Shown: positions 1 through 7,574 of the stretch, piece by piece
Layout of the letters: each line of letters opens with the position of its first letter
How positions within the stretch are numbered: the stretch's first letter is position 1
Assembly: GCA_016926985.1 (NCBI GenBank)
Contig: JAFGNO010000207.1
Coordinates: 1-12,822 of the forward strand
Origin: Anaerolineae bacterium
GTDB taxonomy: Bacteria > Chloroflexota > Anaerolineae > Aggregatilineales > UBA3940
Direction of reading: 5' to 3'
DNA: 12,822 bases
Program-made: the position numbers and the translations under genes
The notes under the pieces: model-generated
Database searches by the model: none
The model's input: only the letters and a program-made list of their open reading frames with translations
Told to the model about the DNA's origin: nothing

Positions 1-785
1 ACCCGGAAGGACCCGGTATCGACGATCAGGTTCCCGTCTTCCTGCACCAGCGTCGCGTCAAAGAAGTTCATGCTGGGGCTGCCGATGAACCCGGCGACAA
101 ACACGTTGTTTGGCGTATCGTAGAGCACCTGGGGCGTGTCGATCTGCATCAGCAGCCCGTCTTTCAGCACTGCAATGCGCGAGCCCATCGTCATCGCCTC
201 GGTCTGGTCGTGCGTCACGTAGATGAAGGTCGTCTCCAGCCGCAGGTGCAGCCGCTGGATCATCGCCCGCGCCTCCACCCGCAGCTTTGCGTCCAGGTTG
301 GAGAGCGGCTCATCCATCAGGAAGACCGCCGGCTCGCGGACAATCGCCCGCCCCACCGCCACGCGCTGCCGCTGCCCGCCTGAGAGCGCCTTCGGCTTGC
401 GGTCCAGCAGGTGCTCGATGCCCAGTTCGCCCGCCGCGTAGCGCACCCGCCGGTCGATCTCGTCCTTGGGCGTCTTGCGCAGCTTCAGCCCGAAGGCCAT
501 GTTGTCATACACCGACATGTGCGGGTACAGCGCGTAGCTCTGGAACACCATCGCGATGTCCCGGTCCTTGGGCGGCACATCGTTCACCAGCCGGTCCCCG
601 ATGTAGATCTCGCCTTCCGTGATCTCCTCCAGCCCGGCCAGCATCCGCAGGCTGGTCGACTTCCCGCACCCCGACGGGCCGACGAACACCAGGAATTCCT
701 GGTCCGCGATCTCGATGCTCAGGTTGTCAACCGCCGTCACATCCCCCCAGCGTTTGGTCACGTTGTTATAGGTTACGCTTGCCAT
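1..785 (-). CDS. ABC transporter ATP-binding protein, MalK/UgpC family (C-terminus cut by window edge)
   Basis: ATPase subunit that powers import, probably of a sugar or glycerol-phosphate-type solute, from the cytoplasmic face of an ABC importer. 261 residues are visible and the frame is still open at position 1. The motifs are complete and canonical: Walker A GPSGCGKST (36-44), Q-loop Gln82 in VFQSYALYPHMS, signature LSGGQ (134-138), Walker B VFLMDE (154-159), D-loop SNLDAKLR and switch His192 in YVTHDQTEAM. The stretch after residue 210 (QIDTPQVLYDTPNNVFVAGFIGSP) begins the MOBE/OB regulatory domain that marks the MalK/UgpC group. The usual length is about 360-370 residues, so roughly 100 are missing. 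The ATG at 785 has a GGAGG on the minus strand (792-796) six bases upstream. It is transcribed away from everything else in the window. Codons are noticeably richer in third-position G and C than in the neighbouring genes. The substrate cannot be told from the ATPase alone. Confidence 0.95.
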   Translation of the reverse strand, partial: MASVTYNNVTKRWGDVTAVDNLSIEIADQEFLVFVGPSGCGKSTSLRMLAGLEEITEGEIYIGDRLVNDVPPKDRDIAMVFQSYALYPHMSVYDNMAFGLKLRKTPKDEIDRRVRYAAGELGIEHLLDRKPKALSGGQRQRVAVGRAIVREPAVFLMDEPLSNLDAKLRVEARAMIQRLHLRLETTFIYVTHDQTEAMTMGSRIAVLKDGLLMQIDTPQVLYDTPNNVFVAGFIGSPSMNFFDATLVQEDGNLIVDTGSFR

Positions 786-1010
786 TCTCTGCCTCCGGAC
801 ACAAGCAATAGGAAAAATGTCGATTGATTCATGGGAACCGGGTTTTATGCCGATTTTGGTCCGTCAGTTTCCAGCCCGGATAGACATTGGTGATAGCTGG
901 AGCCCACTTCCCGAACAAGTATATAGCGGAATTGGGGATGGGGTCAAGGTGGCGCATCGGTGGATTGCGCGTTATTGTAGCGTTATCTTTTCTGGGATGG
1001 ATGATTGCAG
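786..1010. other. Divergent intergenic region between the ABC ATPase and the TPR gene
   Basis: This 225-base spacer separates two genes read in opposite directions, so it should hold a promoter for each. It is visibly more AT-rich than the ABC gene. I found no hexamer pair convincing enough to call on either strand: AT-rich stretches such as TATATA (around 921) lack a good partner at 16-18 bases. Short open frames cross it on both strands, but none has a ribosome binding site or a recognisable product. Confidence 0.5.
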
Positions 1011-2477
1011 ATGGCTCAGCTTCCATTATCAAATCTGCACAGGGTGTGTGCAGCCTGTTTTCAAGCGCGCTTGACCCCGTCTGTGCTGCGTATGGCAGGC
1101 GCCGCATTGCTGCTGTTGGTGTCTGGCCTGTCTCCTGTTTCTCAGGTTATCGTGTCTGCCGCGGCACAGGCAAGTAATGCACTGGAATCAGGGTATTTTA
1201 TATCGGCTGCACGCAACTACCATCTTCTCTATGATTATGAACCCTGGCAGATCGGTTTTCTTCCCCTGGCGATGGAGTCGGAGCTTCTGGCAGGGGATTT
1301 TGCCGCCGCTGAGCAGAGCCTGGAAAGGCTTGTTGTCGAAAGACCCCTTACAAATGATGAACTGGTCCTTAAGGCCCGGATATGTGAAGGCCTGGGGCAC
1401 ACAGAGGCTGCTTTGCAGACCCGGGAAGAACTCTGGATGCGGGGCATCGCTGACCTTCAGACATTAGAGGCTCTGGCCGATCATTATGTAAGCTTAAGGG
1501 ACTGGGACAGAGCTTATCCTGTGCTACTTGCGCTGCGTCAGGCGGGCAGCAGAAACAGCAATCTGCTGATGTGGCTTGGTTTGATCCAGGCATTTGAAGG
1601 GCCTGAGGAGGCTGTGGTCACGCTTGCCCGGGCTGCGCAGATTGATCAGGAACTGGCCAACCGTCTACACCTGCTGTTTGCTGTGCTGGATGAACAGTCA
1701 TTTTCATCGCAGGAGCACTATGAAACACAACTGGGTGTCGCTCTGCTGGCGATGGGCGAGATGGAGATGGCTGAAACAGCTTTCCTCCGGGCGGCGGCAC
1801 GGAATCCACTTTATGGGGAAGCCCTGGCTTACTACGCTTACGTGGAGGCAGTCCAGCGCCAACCCGCACTTGGTGCAGCGCAGCAGGCGGCAGCAGTCTC
1901 GTCGGATAGCGCCCTGGTCAACTACCTGGCGGGACAGGTCTGGAAGCGGGTTGGCGAGCCGCGCCAGGCCCGGCTGGCTTTTGAGCGCGCCTTTGCGCTG
2001 GACCCAACTAACCCTGCGTTTGCCATCGACATTGCCACAACTCACCGTATGGAAGGCTCGCTGTCATTTGCTGAAATCTGGCTGCTTGAAGCTGTTAAGA
2101 TAGGAGAGGATGACGGACGGTATAACCTGATGCTGGCCCAGTTCTATATTGATGAGGAGTATCACGTTGTTGATAAGGGGTTGCCCCTGATCAATGAGAT
2201 ATTGCTTGAGGACCCCGAAAATGCAGAGGTACACGCCACGCTGGGGTGGGCATATTTCCAGATCGGTGATATTGCAGCGGCTTTTGATGAGATGAACCTG
2301 GCGCTGTCATATGATCCCGATCTCCCCCGGGCACTGGCACAGCTCGGCGTGCTTCTTGAATCGCAGGGGCGGGCTCCCGAGGCGACAGGGTATTATCAGC
2401 GCGCTGTAGAAAATGATCAATACGGGCCCTTTGGGGCACTTGCCAGACGAGCACTGGAAAGGCTTGGGGAACAGTGA
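1011..2477 (+). CDS. Exported tetratricopeptide-repeat (TPR) protein
   Basis: A 488-residue protein of unknown specific role. The N-terminus reads as a signal peptide or membrane anchor: basic residues (Arg20, Arg27), a hydrophobic run at about 28-48, then SAAAQA with a possible signal-peptidase site near 54/55. The rest is almost wholly helical with TPR-like pairs. The clearest repeats are near the C-terminus: Tyr/Leu-rich helices ending in ALDPTNPAFA, EDPENAEVHATLGWAYFQIGD, SYDPDLPRALAQLGVLLESQ and a final YYQRAVEND helix. TPR arrays bind other proteins, so a scaffold in or outside the membrane is likely. ATG 1011 is preferred over TTG 1005 (an in-frame TGA lies at 1002-1004), with a GGGATGG about 10 bases upstream. 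The gene overlaps the next by four bases (GTGA), so the two are probably translationally coupled. The TPR fold is secure, but partner and function are unknown. Confidence 0.85.
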   Translation: MAQLPLSNLHRVCAACFQARLTPSVLRMAGAALLLLVSGLSPVSQVIVSAAAQASNALESGYFISAARNYHLLYDYEPWQIGFLPLAMESELLAGDFAAAEQSLERLVVERPLTNDELVLKARICEGLGHTEAALQTREELWMRGIADLQTLEALADHYVSLRDWDRAYPVLLALRQAGSRNSNLLMWLGLIQAFEGPEEAVVTLARAAQIDQELANRLHLLFAVLDEQSFSSQEHYETQLGVALLAMGEMEMAETAFLRAAARNPLYGEALAYYAYVEAVQRQPALGAAQQAAAVSSDSALVNYLAGQVWKRVGEPRQARLAFERAFALDPTNPAFAIDIATTHRMEGSLSFAEIWLLEAVKIGEDDGRYNLMLAQFYIDEEYHVVDKGLPLINEILLEDPENAEVHATLGWAYFQIGDIAAAFDEMNLALSYDPDLPRALAQLGVLLESQGRAPEATGYYQRAVENDQYGPFGALARRALERLGEQ

Positions 2478-2977
2478 ACCAGCGAAAGCAGTTACAGAAG
2501 CAGATGCTGCGCAGCCAGCCGGATCGCAGCGATGTCAAGTCCTGGAAGCGCCGTTATACACAGGGGATTCTGCGCTCTGTGGTGATCCTCATAGGGTTGA
2601 TTGCCCTGACGGTCTTTATTGCCATCCGATCCCATCGAGTCGAGGTCACCAGTATTGTAACCACCACCGGCGTGGATAATGATGGTGCACCGGTGGATCA
2701 GGTTGCTTCTTATAGCAGCCTTGACCCGGCATTTTATGTGGCGGTTCAGGTTGAGAATTATTCGCCAGATGTGTCAGTCAGTGCCCAATGGGAGCATGAT
2801 GGCGATCTCATTGCTGAAGCAGGACCAGATAACGTGGTCTATGGTCGGGGATGGCTGTTTTTTTCACTTGTCGCGCCTGTCAGCGGGTGGGATGCCGGGT
2901 TTTATGCCGTGACAATTCTGCAAAAAGACAGGGCCCTGGGCAGCCGTTCATTTGAGGTGGTCAGTACAGGTGAGTAG
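2474..2977 (+). CDS. Single-pass membrane protein with a small outer beta domain, function unknown
   Basis: 167 residues. A strongly basic, Gln-rich N-terminus (1-30, including KSWKRRY) precedes one hydrophobic helix at about 32-51 (ILRSVVILIGLIALTVFIAI). The positive-inside rule then puts the remaining 115 residues outside the membrane. That part alternates polar and hydrophobic residues, as in an immunoglobulin-like or similar beta sandwich (YVAVQVENY, VSVSAQWEHDGDLIAE, GFYAVTILQKDRALGSRSFEV). The pattern of an 'added value plus duplicated effect' domain is typical of bacterial Ig-like folds, but I cannot assign a family. It starts with GTG inside the stop codon of the TPR gene, with GGGGA five bases upstream, and it overlaps the next gene's start by eight bases. 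This tight packing implies the three products are made together. Confidence 0.8.
   Translation: MNQRKQLQKQMLRSQPDRSDVKSWKRRYTQGILRSVVILIGLIALTVFIAIRSHRVEVTSIVTTTGVDNDGAPVDQVASYSSLDPAFYVAVQVENYSPDVSVSAQWEHDGDLIAEAGPDNVVYGRGWLFFSLVAPVSGWDAGFYAVTILQKDRALGSRSFEVVSTGE
2954..2960 (+). promoter_or_regulatory. Ribosome binding site that fixes the start of the lectin-fold gene
   Basis: GAGGTGG lies nine bases before GTG 2970 and inside the 3' end of the previous gene. It overlaps the alternative TTG start at 2952, which it therefore cannot serve, so GTG 2970 is the better start. Confidence 0.6.
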
Positions 2978-3809
2978 AATTGAGCGTTCTCGCCGCTTTC
3001 GGAGGGTCTGGATTTCTGCTGCTGCGCTGGTGCTGATCCTGTTGGCAGCAGGCTTTGCCTGGCTTTTCCGGCTTCGTATTGAGCGGTTGTTTGAGCGTGC
3101 GCCAACACTTCCCCCGCCCCCACCGAGCGCTGTGTCTGGCAGCGATTCCGGTATCATTTACACGGCGCAGTTTGATGAACCCGACCTGACTGCCTGGGAA
3201 GAGATGTTTGATGACGGGATTGCATCAGCACAGGTGGCCGATGGTCGGCTGGTTGTTTCTTTGAATGCCGCCTTTGATGCTGGTACCTGGCTGGGTTTGA
3301 ACTACACGTTTTCAGATTATCTGCTTGAGGTTGATGTGACCTGGTTATCCGGTAATCCGGACAGCAGTGCGATGATCCTGTTCCGGCTGGTTGACGCTGA
3401 TAATGTCTACCGGCTGGATATTGGGGCAGATGGTTCTTACTCGGTCAGCACTGTGCTGGGGGGCGCCTTTCGGGTCATCAGCGACTATAACCTGTCACCC
3501 GCTGTCCGGACTGGCAGCCAGGTCAATCACGTTCGCATAACGTCCATTAATGGGAAGTATGAGTTTGCGGTGAATGACGAAGTTCTGCCATTGTGTATAA
3601 CGTCCAGTCCTGGTACGCGCCCAATCTGGAGTCTTGATACGGGTGAGTGCCTGGGCGGAGAGATTGTCATGGCCTGGGAGAATACCGATCTGCTCGAAGG
3701 TAAAATCGGGCTGGGTGTGCAGGCTTATGCCGGCTTTGACGGCACCGGAGTCACCCCGGCGGTGGCAAGCGTTGCCTATGACGACCTGGTCATACGGGCC
3801 TCGGACTAG
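2970..3809 (+). CDS. Membrane-anchored protein with concanavalin/glucanase-like outer domain
   Basis: 279 residues from GTG 2970. The layout is a basic N-terminus (RIERSRRFRRVW), one membrane helix at about 14-33, a short basic segment, a proline linker (LPPPPPPS, 47-53) and then a beta-rich outer domain (about 60-279). Phrases such as YTAQFDEPDLTAWEE, LLEVDVTWLSGNPDSSAMILFRLVDADNVYRLDIG, VNHVRITSINGKYEFAVND and GKIGLGVQAYAG follow the jelly-roll pattern of LamG/DUF1080-type concanavalin-like domains, ending in a typical SVAYDDLVI strand. Such domains bind or cleave glycans, but I see no sure catalytic acids, so sugar binding is the safer reading. Cys209 and Cys227 could form a disulfide outside the cell. 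It overlaps the preceding gene and lies 17 bases before mtaB, so one transcript may cover all four. Confidence 0.8.
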   Translation: MSRIERSRRFRRVWISAAALVLILLAAGFAWLFRLRIERLFERAPTLPPPPPSAVSGSDSGIIYTAQFDEPDLTAWEEMFDDGIASAQVADGRLVVSLNAAFDAGTWLGLNYTFSDYLLEVDVTWLSGNPDSSAMILFRLVDADNVYRLDIGADGSYSVSTVLGGAFRVISDYNLSPAVRTGSQVNHVRITSINGKYEFAVNDEVLPLCITSSPGTRPIWSLDTGECLGGEIVMAWENTDLLEGKIGLGVQAYAGFDGTGVTPAVASVAYDDLVIRASD

Positions 3810-3826
3810 CAGAGAACACAGGCAGT

Positions 3827-5125
3827 ATGGGCAATAGGAAACCGCGCAAAGTATTCCTGGATTTCGTTGGCTGCCGGCTGAACCAGGCAGAAATCGAGCA
3901 GATGGCGCGCCAGTTTGCCGCAGGTGGGGATGTGATCACGCGGGATGTTGAGGAAGCGGACCTCTTTGTGGTCAACACTTGCCTGGTGACTGCAACTGCT
4001 GCCAAAAAATCCCGGCATATGATCCGTCAGTTAGGACGGGCCAACCCTGGCGCAAAGATTGTGGTAACAGGCTGTTACGCAGAGCTGTCTCCGGATATAT
4101 TGGCACGACAGCCTCATGTAGGGCTTGTTCTTGGGAACACCGCAAAGGATACTCTGGTAAAGGTTGTATCAGGTGCTGAGAACCGCCTGTGCTGCGAACT
4201 GGAGCGAGAAATACTGCCACCCGGCACGCTTGGGCGGACACGGGCCTTTGTCAAGGTGCAGGATGGCTGTGACCACCATTGCACTTTCTGTGTCACCACC
4301 TTGGCGCGTGGGCCTGGACAAAGCCGCCCAATGGCTGAGATTATTGAGGAAATCAACCTGCTGGTTGCAGGCGGTTATCAGGAAGTGGTGCTGACCGGCG
4401 TCCACCTTGGATCGTACGGTATGGATTGGGCAGGCCAATTTCGGCTTGATGTGCTGTTGAGAGCAATCCTGACCAATACCGATATCCCCAGGCTGAGGTT
4501 AAGTTCGCTGGAACCCTGGGATCTCTCTCCGTCATTTTTTGACCTGTGGCAGGATCTCCGTCTGTGCCCACACCTGCATCTGCCGCTCCAATCGGGCAGT
4601 GACCGCATCCTGAAACGGATGGGACGGCGGACAACCTGCGCTGATTTTGCTGCCCTGGTCAGATCGGCGCGCGAGCGGATCTCCGATCTCGCCTTGACGA
4701 CTGATGTGATGGTCGGGTTCCCCGGCGAGACAGAAACCGATTTTATTGAGTCGCTGCGGTATGTTGAAAGCATTGATTTTGCCCGCCTGCATGTTTTTCC
4801 TTATTCGCGCCGGGAAGGTACCGCGGCGGCTCGCATGGCGGGTCAGGTGTCAGAGGAGATCAAGGCGTTTCGCAAATCGGAGATGCTGGCGCTATCCAAG
4901 CAGATGTCTGCCGCTTTCCAATGTGCGCATATCGGCAAGACGCTTGAAGTGCTTTGGGAGTCTGGACACGATGCAGGATTGGATGGGTTCAGGCTGAGCG
5001 GGTTGACCGGCAACTACCTGCGGGTTGTCACGACCGCACCAGAAATGCTTTCCAACACCATCACACCGGTGGAAATCAGCGAAGTGCAAAATGGATGCCT
5101 GATAGGACACCCAGTCATCGCCTAG
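3827..5125 (+). CDS. mtaB: MtaB-type tRNA (t6A37) methylthiotransferase, radical SAM
   Basis: Inserts a methylthio group at C2 of N6-threonylcarbamoyladenosine 37 in tRNAs that read ANN codons, which steadies codon-anticodon pairing. It works in the cytoplasm and uses two [4Fe-4S] clusters and S-adenosylmethionine. All parts are present in 432 residues. The N-terminal UPF0004 domain has Cys16 (VGCRLNQAE), Cys52 (VNTC) and Cys83 (TGCYAE). The radical SAM domain has the CxxxCxxC motif as Cys148, Cys152 and Cys155 (DGCDHHCTFC). HLPLQSGSDRILKRMGR and TTDVMVGFPGET are conserved family segments. A TRAM-like RNA-binding domain ends the protein (about 369-430). The CRLNQAE form of the first motif and the overall pattern favour MtaB over MiaB or RimO. 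The ATG at 3827 has only a weak purine stretch upstream, so translation may depend on coupling to the gene before it. Confidence 0.9.
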   Translation: MGNRKPRKVFLDFVGCRLNQAEIEQMARQFAAGGDVITRDVEEADLFVVNTCLVTATAAKKSRHMIRQLGRANPGAKIVVTGCYAELSPDILARQPHVGLVLGNTAKDTLVKVVSGAENRLCCELEREILPPGTLGRTRAFVKVQDGCDHHCTFCVTTLARGPGQSRPMAEIIEEINLLVAGGYQEVVLTGVHLGSYGMDWAGQFRLDVLLRAILTNTDIPRLRLSSLEPWDLSPSFFDLWQDLRLCPHLHLPLQSGSDRILKRMGRRTTCADFAALVRSARERISDLALTTDVMVGFPGETETDFIESLRYVESIDFARLHVFPYSRREGTAAARMAGQVSEEIKAFRKSEMLALSKQMSAAFQCAHIGKTLEVLWESGHDAGLDGFRLSGLTGNYLRVVTTAPEMLSNTITPVEISEVQNGCLIGHPVIA

Positions 5126-5205
5126 CAGCAGGACTTTTTTCGATCGACGGGATCCGGGTAGAATTGCCGGGAGACAAAGAGCACGATGTACATCGGAGGG
5201 CAATG

Positions 5206-5691
5206 ATGGAATTAAAGGTGGTGACCGTTAATAAGCCCGAGATGATTAACTTCATCCTTGGGCAGTCGCATTTTATCAAAACGGTTGAGGACATTCATGA
5301 GGCGCTGGTGAACAGCGTGCCGGGGATTAAATTTGGTGTGGCCTTCAGCGAGGCCTCTGGTCCCTGCCTGATCCGCTGGTCAGGAACTGATGAGGAGATG
5401 ATTGAACTGGCTGCAAGCAACCTGCAGGCGATTGGTTGTGGCCATAGCTTCATCATCTTCCTTGGCGAGTGTTTCTACCCGGTGAATGTGCTGAAAGCCA
5501 TCCAGCAGGTTCCAGAAGTCTGCCGGATTTTTTGTGCGACTGCGAATCCCACCGAGGTGATTGTCGCAGAGACGGATCAGGGCAGGGGCATTCTTGGTGT
5601 TGTGGATGGGTTTATTCCTCAAGGGGTAGAGGGCGACAAAGAGATCCAGGAACGCAAGGATTTCCTGCGGATGATCGGCTATAAGCTTTAG
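5206..5691 (+). CDS. Adenosine-specific kinase family protein
   Basis: 161 residues that match the small 'adenosine-specific kinase' family (PF04008) almost end to end as I remember it. The telling segments are ILGQSHFIKTVEDIHEALVN, SVPGIKFGVAFSEASG, LIRWSGTDEEMIELAA, VPEVCRIFCATANPTEVIVA and the closing ETDQGRGILGVVDGF. The family is widespread in archaea and scattered in bacteria. Its adenosine specificity rests on structural work with an archaeal member, so the physiological role here is inferred. ATG 5206 is chosen over ATG 5203 because GGAGGG (5195-5200) is five bases from the first and only two from the second. The same frame stays open upstream into the mtaB 3' end, but that part reads as noise. 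The stop is two bases before the HIT gene, another nucleotide-binding protein. Confidence 0.88.
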   Translation: MELKVVTVNKPEMINFILGQSHFIKTVEDIHEALVNSVPGIKFGVAFSEASGPCLIRWSGTDEEMIELAASNLQAIGCGHSFIIFLGECFYPVNVLKAIQQVPEVCRIFCATANPTEVIVAETDQGRGILGVVDGFIPQGVEGDKEIQERKDFLRMIGYKL

Positions 5692-5693
5692 CC

Positions 5694-6035
5694 ATGAATA
5701 CCTGCATTTTCTGCAAGATCATCGAGGGAAAAGCCCCGGCGAAGATTGTATACGAATCAGACCAGGTGGTGGCTTTTCACGATATCCATCCCAAGGCGCC
5801 GGTGCATATTTTGATTGTGCCAAGGAAGCACATTCCGCGGATTGCGGACCTTGAACCAGAGGATCATGGGATCATGGGCGAGGTGATCGGCGCTGCAAAG
5901 GCAGTAGCCGAGCAATTCGGTGTTGGCGATGGATTCCGGCTGGTTGTCAACAATGGCGCTATTGCCGGTCAGAGCGTATTTCATATTCATTTTCACCTGC
6001 TTGCCGGCCGCTGCTTAGGCTGGCCGCCCGGTTAA
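5694..6035 (+). CDS. HIT-family (HINT-type) nucleotide hydrolase
   Basis: A 113-residue cytoplasmic purine nucleoside phosphoramidase-type enzyme of the histidine triad superfamily, which splits adenosine phosphoramidates and related nucleotide conjugates. The catalytic triad His97-Ile-His99-Phe-His101-Leu-Leu is intact, followed by the HINT-typical end LAGRCLGWPPG. The N-terminus CIFCKIIEGKAPAKIVYE and the central HILIVPRKHIPRIADL are also standard, and the length is normal for a bacterial HINT. The ATG at 5694 sits two bases after the stop of the adenosine-kinase gene and has no clear Shine-Dalgarno sequence, so it probably relies on ribosomes finishing the upstream gene. Pairing with an adenosine-binding protein suggests a shared role in adenine-nucleotide housekeeping, but that is inference. 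Confidence 0.93.
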   Translation: MNTCIFCKIIEGKAPAKIVYESDQVVAFHDIHPKAPVHILIVPRKHIPRIADLEPEDHGIMGEVIGAAKAVAEQFGVGDGFRLVVNNGAIAGQSVFHIHFHLLAGRCLGWPPG

Positions 6036-6045
6036 GTTCTACCTC

Positions 6046-6051
6046 GGGGGG
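6046..6051 (+). promoter_or_regulatory. Purine-rich ribosome binding site for a TTG start
   Basis: A run of six G followed by AAA lies four to five bases before TTG 6056. It is the only candidate ribosome binding site near the 5' end of this frame and supports the non-ATG start. Confidence 0.4.
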
Positions 6052-6055
6052 AAAT

Positions 6056-7519
6056 TTGACAGATTGTCGATGGAAAACAGTGCTGCTTGCGATCGGATTG
6101 GTGCTTGTGTTTGCCGGGATCGCTGTGGTGATCTATCCAACCGGAATTGCTTGTGGCGACTATTTTTGGGGGATAGTCCCTGTTCCCTATGCGGTGGTTG
6201 CAGGGTGCCTCATGCTGGCAGGTTCTGTAATCGTCCTGCTGTCGCGGGTACTCGTGATAAGGGCAATCAAAGCCATTGCCCAGCGCTTGCTGGTCAGCAT
6301 TATCAGCCTGGTGGTGTCGCTGGTTCTGCTCGATATCGGGCTGCGTTTGACAGAGCCGCCGTTTGTGTATCCTGAGCCTTTCTATATCAACCATGATCGT
6401 CTTAGCTATTTTTTCGCCCCAAATGCATCTCACCGGTTTTTGCTGCCCAATATGCAGTATGCCCGCTTTGAGTCTGACGATCAGGGTTTCATCATTCGTG
6501 ATGGATCCAACCAGCCGGATCCGGACGCACACCGGATTTTGTTTCTCGGGGATTCGTTTCTTGAGGGCGCCCAGGTAAGACCAGAGGAGAACCTCAGCGT
6601 TGTCGCAATTAACCAGCTAGAGGAGCGTACCGGTGAAAATTACCAGGGGCTGAATGTCGGGGTGTCAGGCTATTCGCTTGTACATTACCTGCTGGCATAC
6701 CGGGAGTTTTCCGAGGCTTTTAACCCGGAGATTGTTGTGATCATTGCGTATGTCGGGAACGATTTCTGGGATACGATCCGGTTGGTGCAAGGTGACCGGT
6801 TGATCGTCGATGACCAGGGCAATCTGGCAGGCATCGAGCCGGGTATTGCAGAAGGATATGTGGTGGCTGACTTTTCCCGTGGCCCGATTCCATTGGAAGA
6901 GGTAAGAGCAACCATCATCCCCCGTGATAAATGGAGAGCCGGGCTGTTCCGGACGCTCCAATGGATTCTGGTCCGTCCGGCCTGTGAACGCAGGGAACTG
7001 GCCCAGGAGTGGGAAGCGCAGCTTGAGGCTTTCGCCGACGATTTGTCTCATGAGCAGCAGGCCGGTGTAGAGTCCTGTCGGTTCTGCCAGGCGCAGGCCA
7101 ATATTCCTGTGAGTGACAGCTTCGACGCAATATTCAAGCCGGTCTATACGGACGAGGATATCCGCCAGTTGAATTTCGGGATCGGCTACCTGAGTGAACT
7201 TGTAGATGAAATAAAGTCTGATGGCAGGCGGGTGCTAATTGTAATCATGCCGGTGAATAACCAGGTGCCCAACCAGGGGAATGGGACCAAACCTGCCCAT
7301 GGCCTGGGGCCTGATGAAGTGATCGCCAGTAGAGGTCCCCAGGATTTGCTGGTGGAGTTGTGTGTGTCCAACGATCTGGATTGCCTTGACCTGCTGCCAA
7401 TTTTCATCGACCATCAGAATGAATTACTGTACTGGCGAAATGAAACTCATCTTGCCACACGCGGCCACGAACTGACGGGCGAGTTGATTGCAGAATACAT
7501 CAACCAGCAGTTCCCGTGA
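6056..7519 (+). CDS. Three-helix membrane protein with SGNH/GDSL hydrolase-like domain
   Basis: 487 residues. Three hydrophobic helices lie at about 8-28, 41-62 and 76-96, followed by an outer or inner domain (about 155-487) of SGNH hydrolase type. Block I is ILFLGDSFLEG with the nucleophile Ser167. Block II is NVGVSGYS (Gly205). Block III is YVGNDFWD (Asn235). Block V is ETHLATRGHEL with His465. Proteins of this build often add or remove acyl groups on cell-wall or surface glycans, but the substrate is not visible. One oddity is that the residue paired with the catalytic His is Glu463 (E-T-H), where relatives usually carry Asp. The start is TTG, 20 bases after the HIT stop, with a G-rich stretch upstream. 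A strong -35 hexamer begins 16 bases past its stop, so it is probably the last gene of its transcript. Family assignment is good, role unknown. Confidence 0.82.
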   Translation: MTDCRWKTVLLAIGLVLVFAGIAVVIYPTGIACGDYFWGIVPVPYAVVAGCLMLAGSVIVLLSRVLVIRAIKAIAQRLLVSIISLVVSLVLLDIGLRLTEPPFVYPEPFYINHDRLSYFFAPNASHRFLLPNMQYARFESDDQGFIIRDGSNQPDPDAHRILFLGDSFLEGAQVRPEENLSVVAINQLEERTGENYQGLNVGVSGYSLVHYLLAYREFSEAFNPEIVVIIAYVGNDFWDTIRLVQGDRLIVDDQGNLAGIEPGIAEGYVVADFSRGPIPLEEVRATIIPRDKWRAGLFRTLQWILVRPACERRELAQEWEAQLEAFADDLSHEQQAGVESCRFCQAQANIPVSDSFDAIFKPVYTDEDIRQLNFGIGYLSELVDEIKSDGRRVLIVIMPVNNQVPNQGNGTKPAHGLGPDEVIASRGPQDLLVELCVSNDLDCLDLLPIFIDHQNELLYWRNETHLATRGHELTGELIAEYINQQFP

Positions 7520-7534
7520 TTTATGGCAACTTCC

Positions 7535-7563
7535 TTGACATGATCGGGCGATTTTGATAAACT
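7535..7563 (+). promoter_or_regulatory. Promoter of the trpS-trpB2 transcript
   Basis: A perfect -35 hexamer TTGACA (7535-7540) is followed after 17 bases by TAAACT (7558-7563), which matches 4 of 6 bases of the -10 consensus. It starts 16 bases beyond the stop of the preceding gene and would begin transcription near 7570, just before the first T-box helix. Confidence 0.65.
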
Positions 7564-7574
7564 GCTGTTCAACC

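Noticed and set aside
411..827. Plus-strand open frame of 138 codons opposite the ABC ATPase
   Set aside because: Antisense shadow of a conserved gene. Its codons mirror the Walker A to start region of the ATPase.
5142..5164. Possible promoter with TAGAAT (5159-5164) before the adenosine-kinase gene
   Set aside because: The -10 is good but the only hexamer at 17 bases is TTTTTC, a poor -35. Not enough to call.
4954..5205. N-terminal extension of the adenosine-kinase frame into mtaB
   Set aside because: The extra 84 residues overlap the TRAM-like end of mtaB in another frame, look like noise, and a good ribosome binding site marks ATG 5206 instead.
6032..6532. Minus-strand open frame of 166 codons over the start of the SGNH gene
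   Set aside because: Rich in His, Gln and Arg, as expected for antisense of hydrophobic membrane helices. No ribosome binding site and no family.
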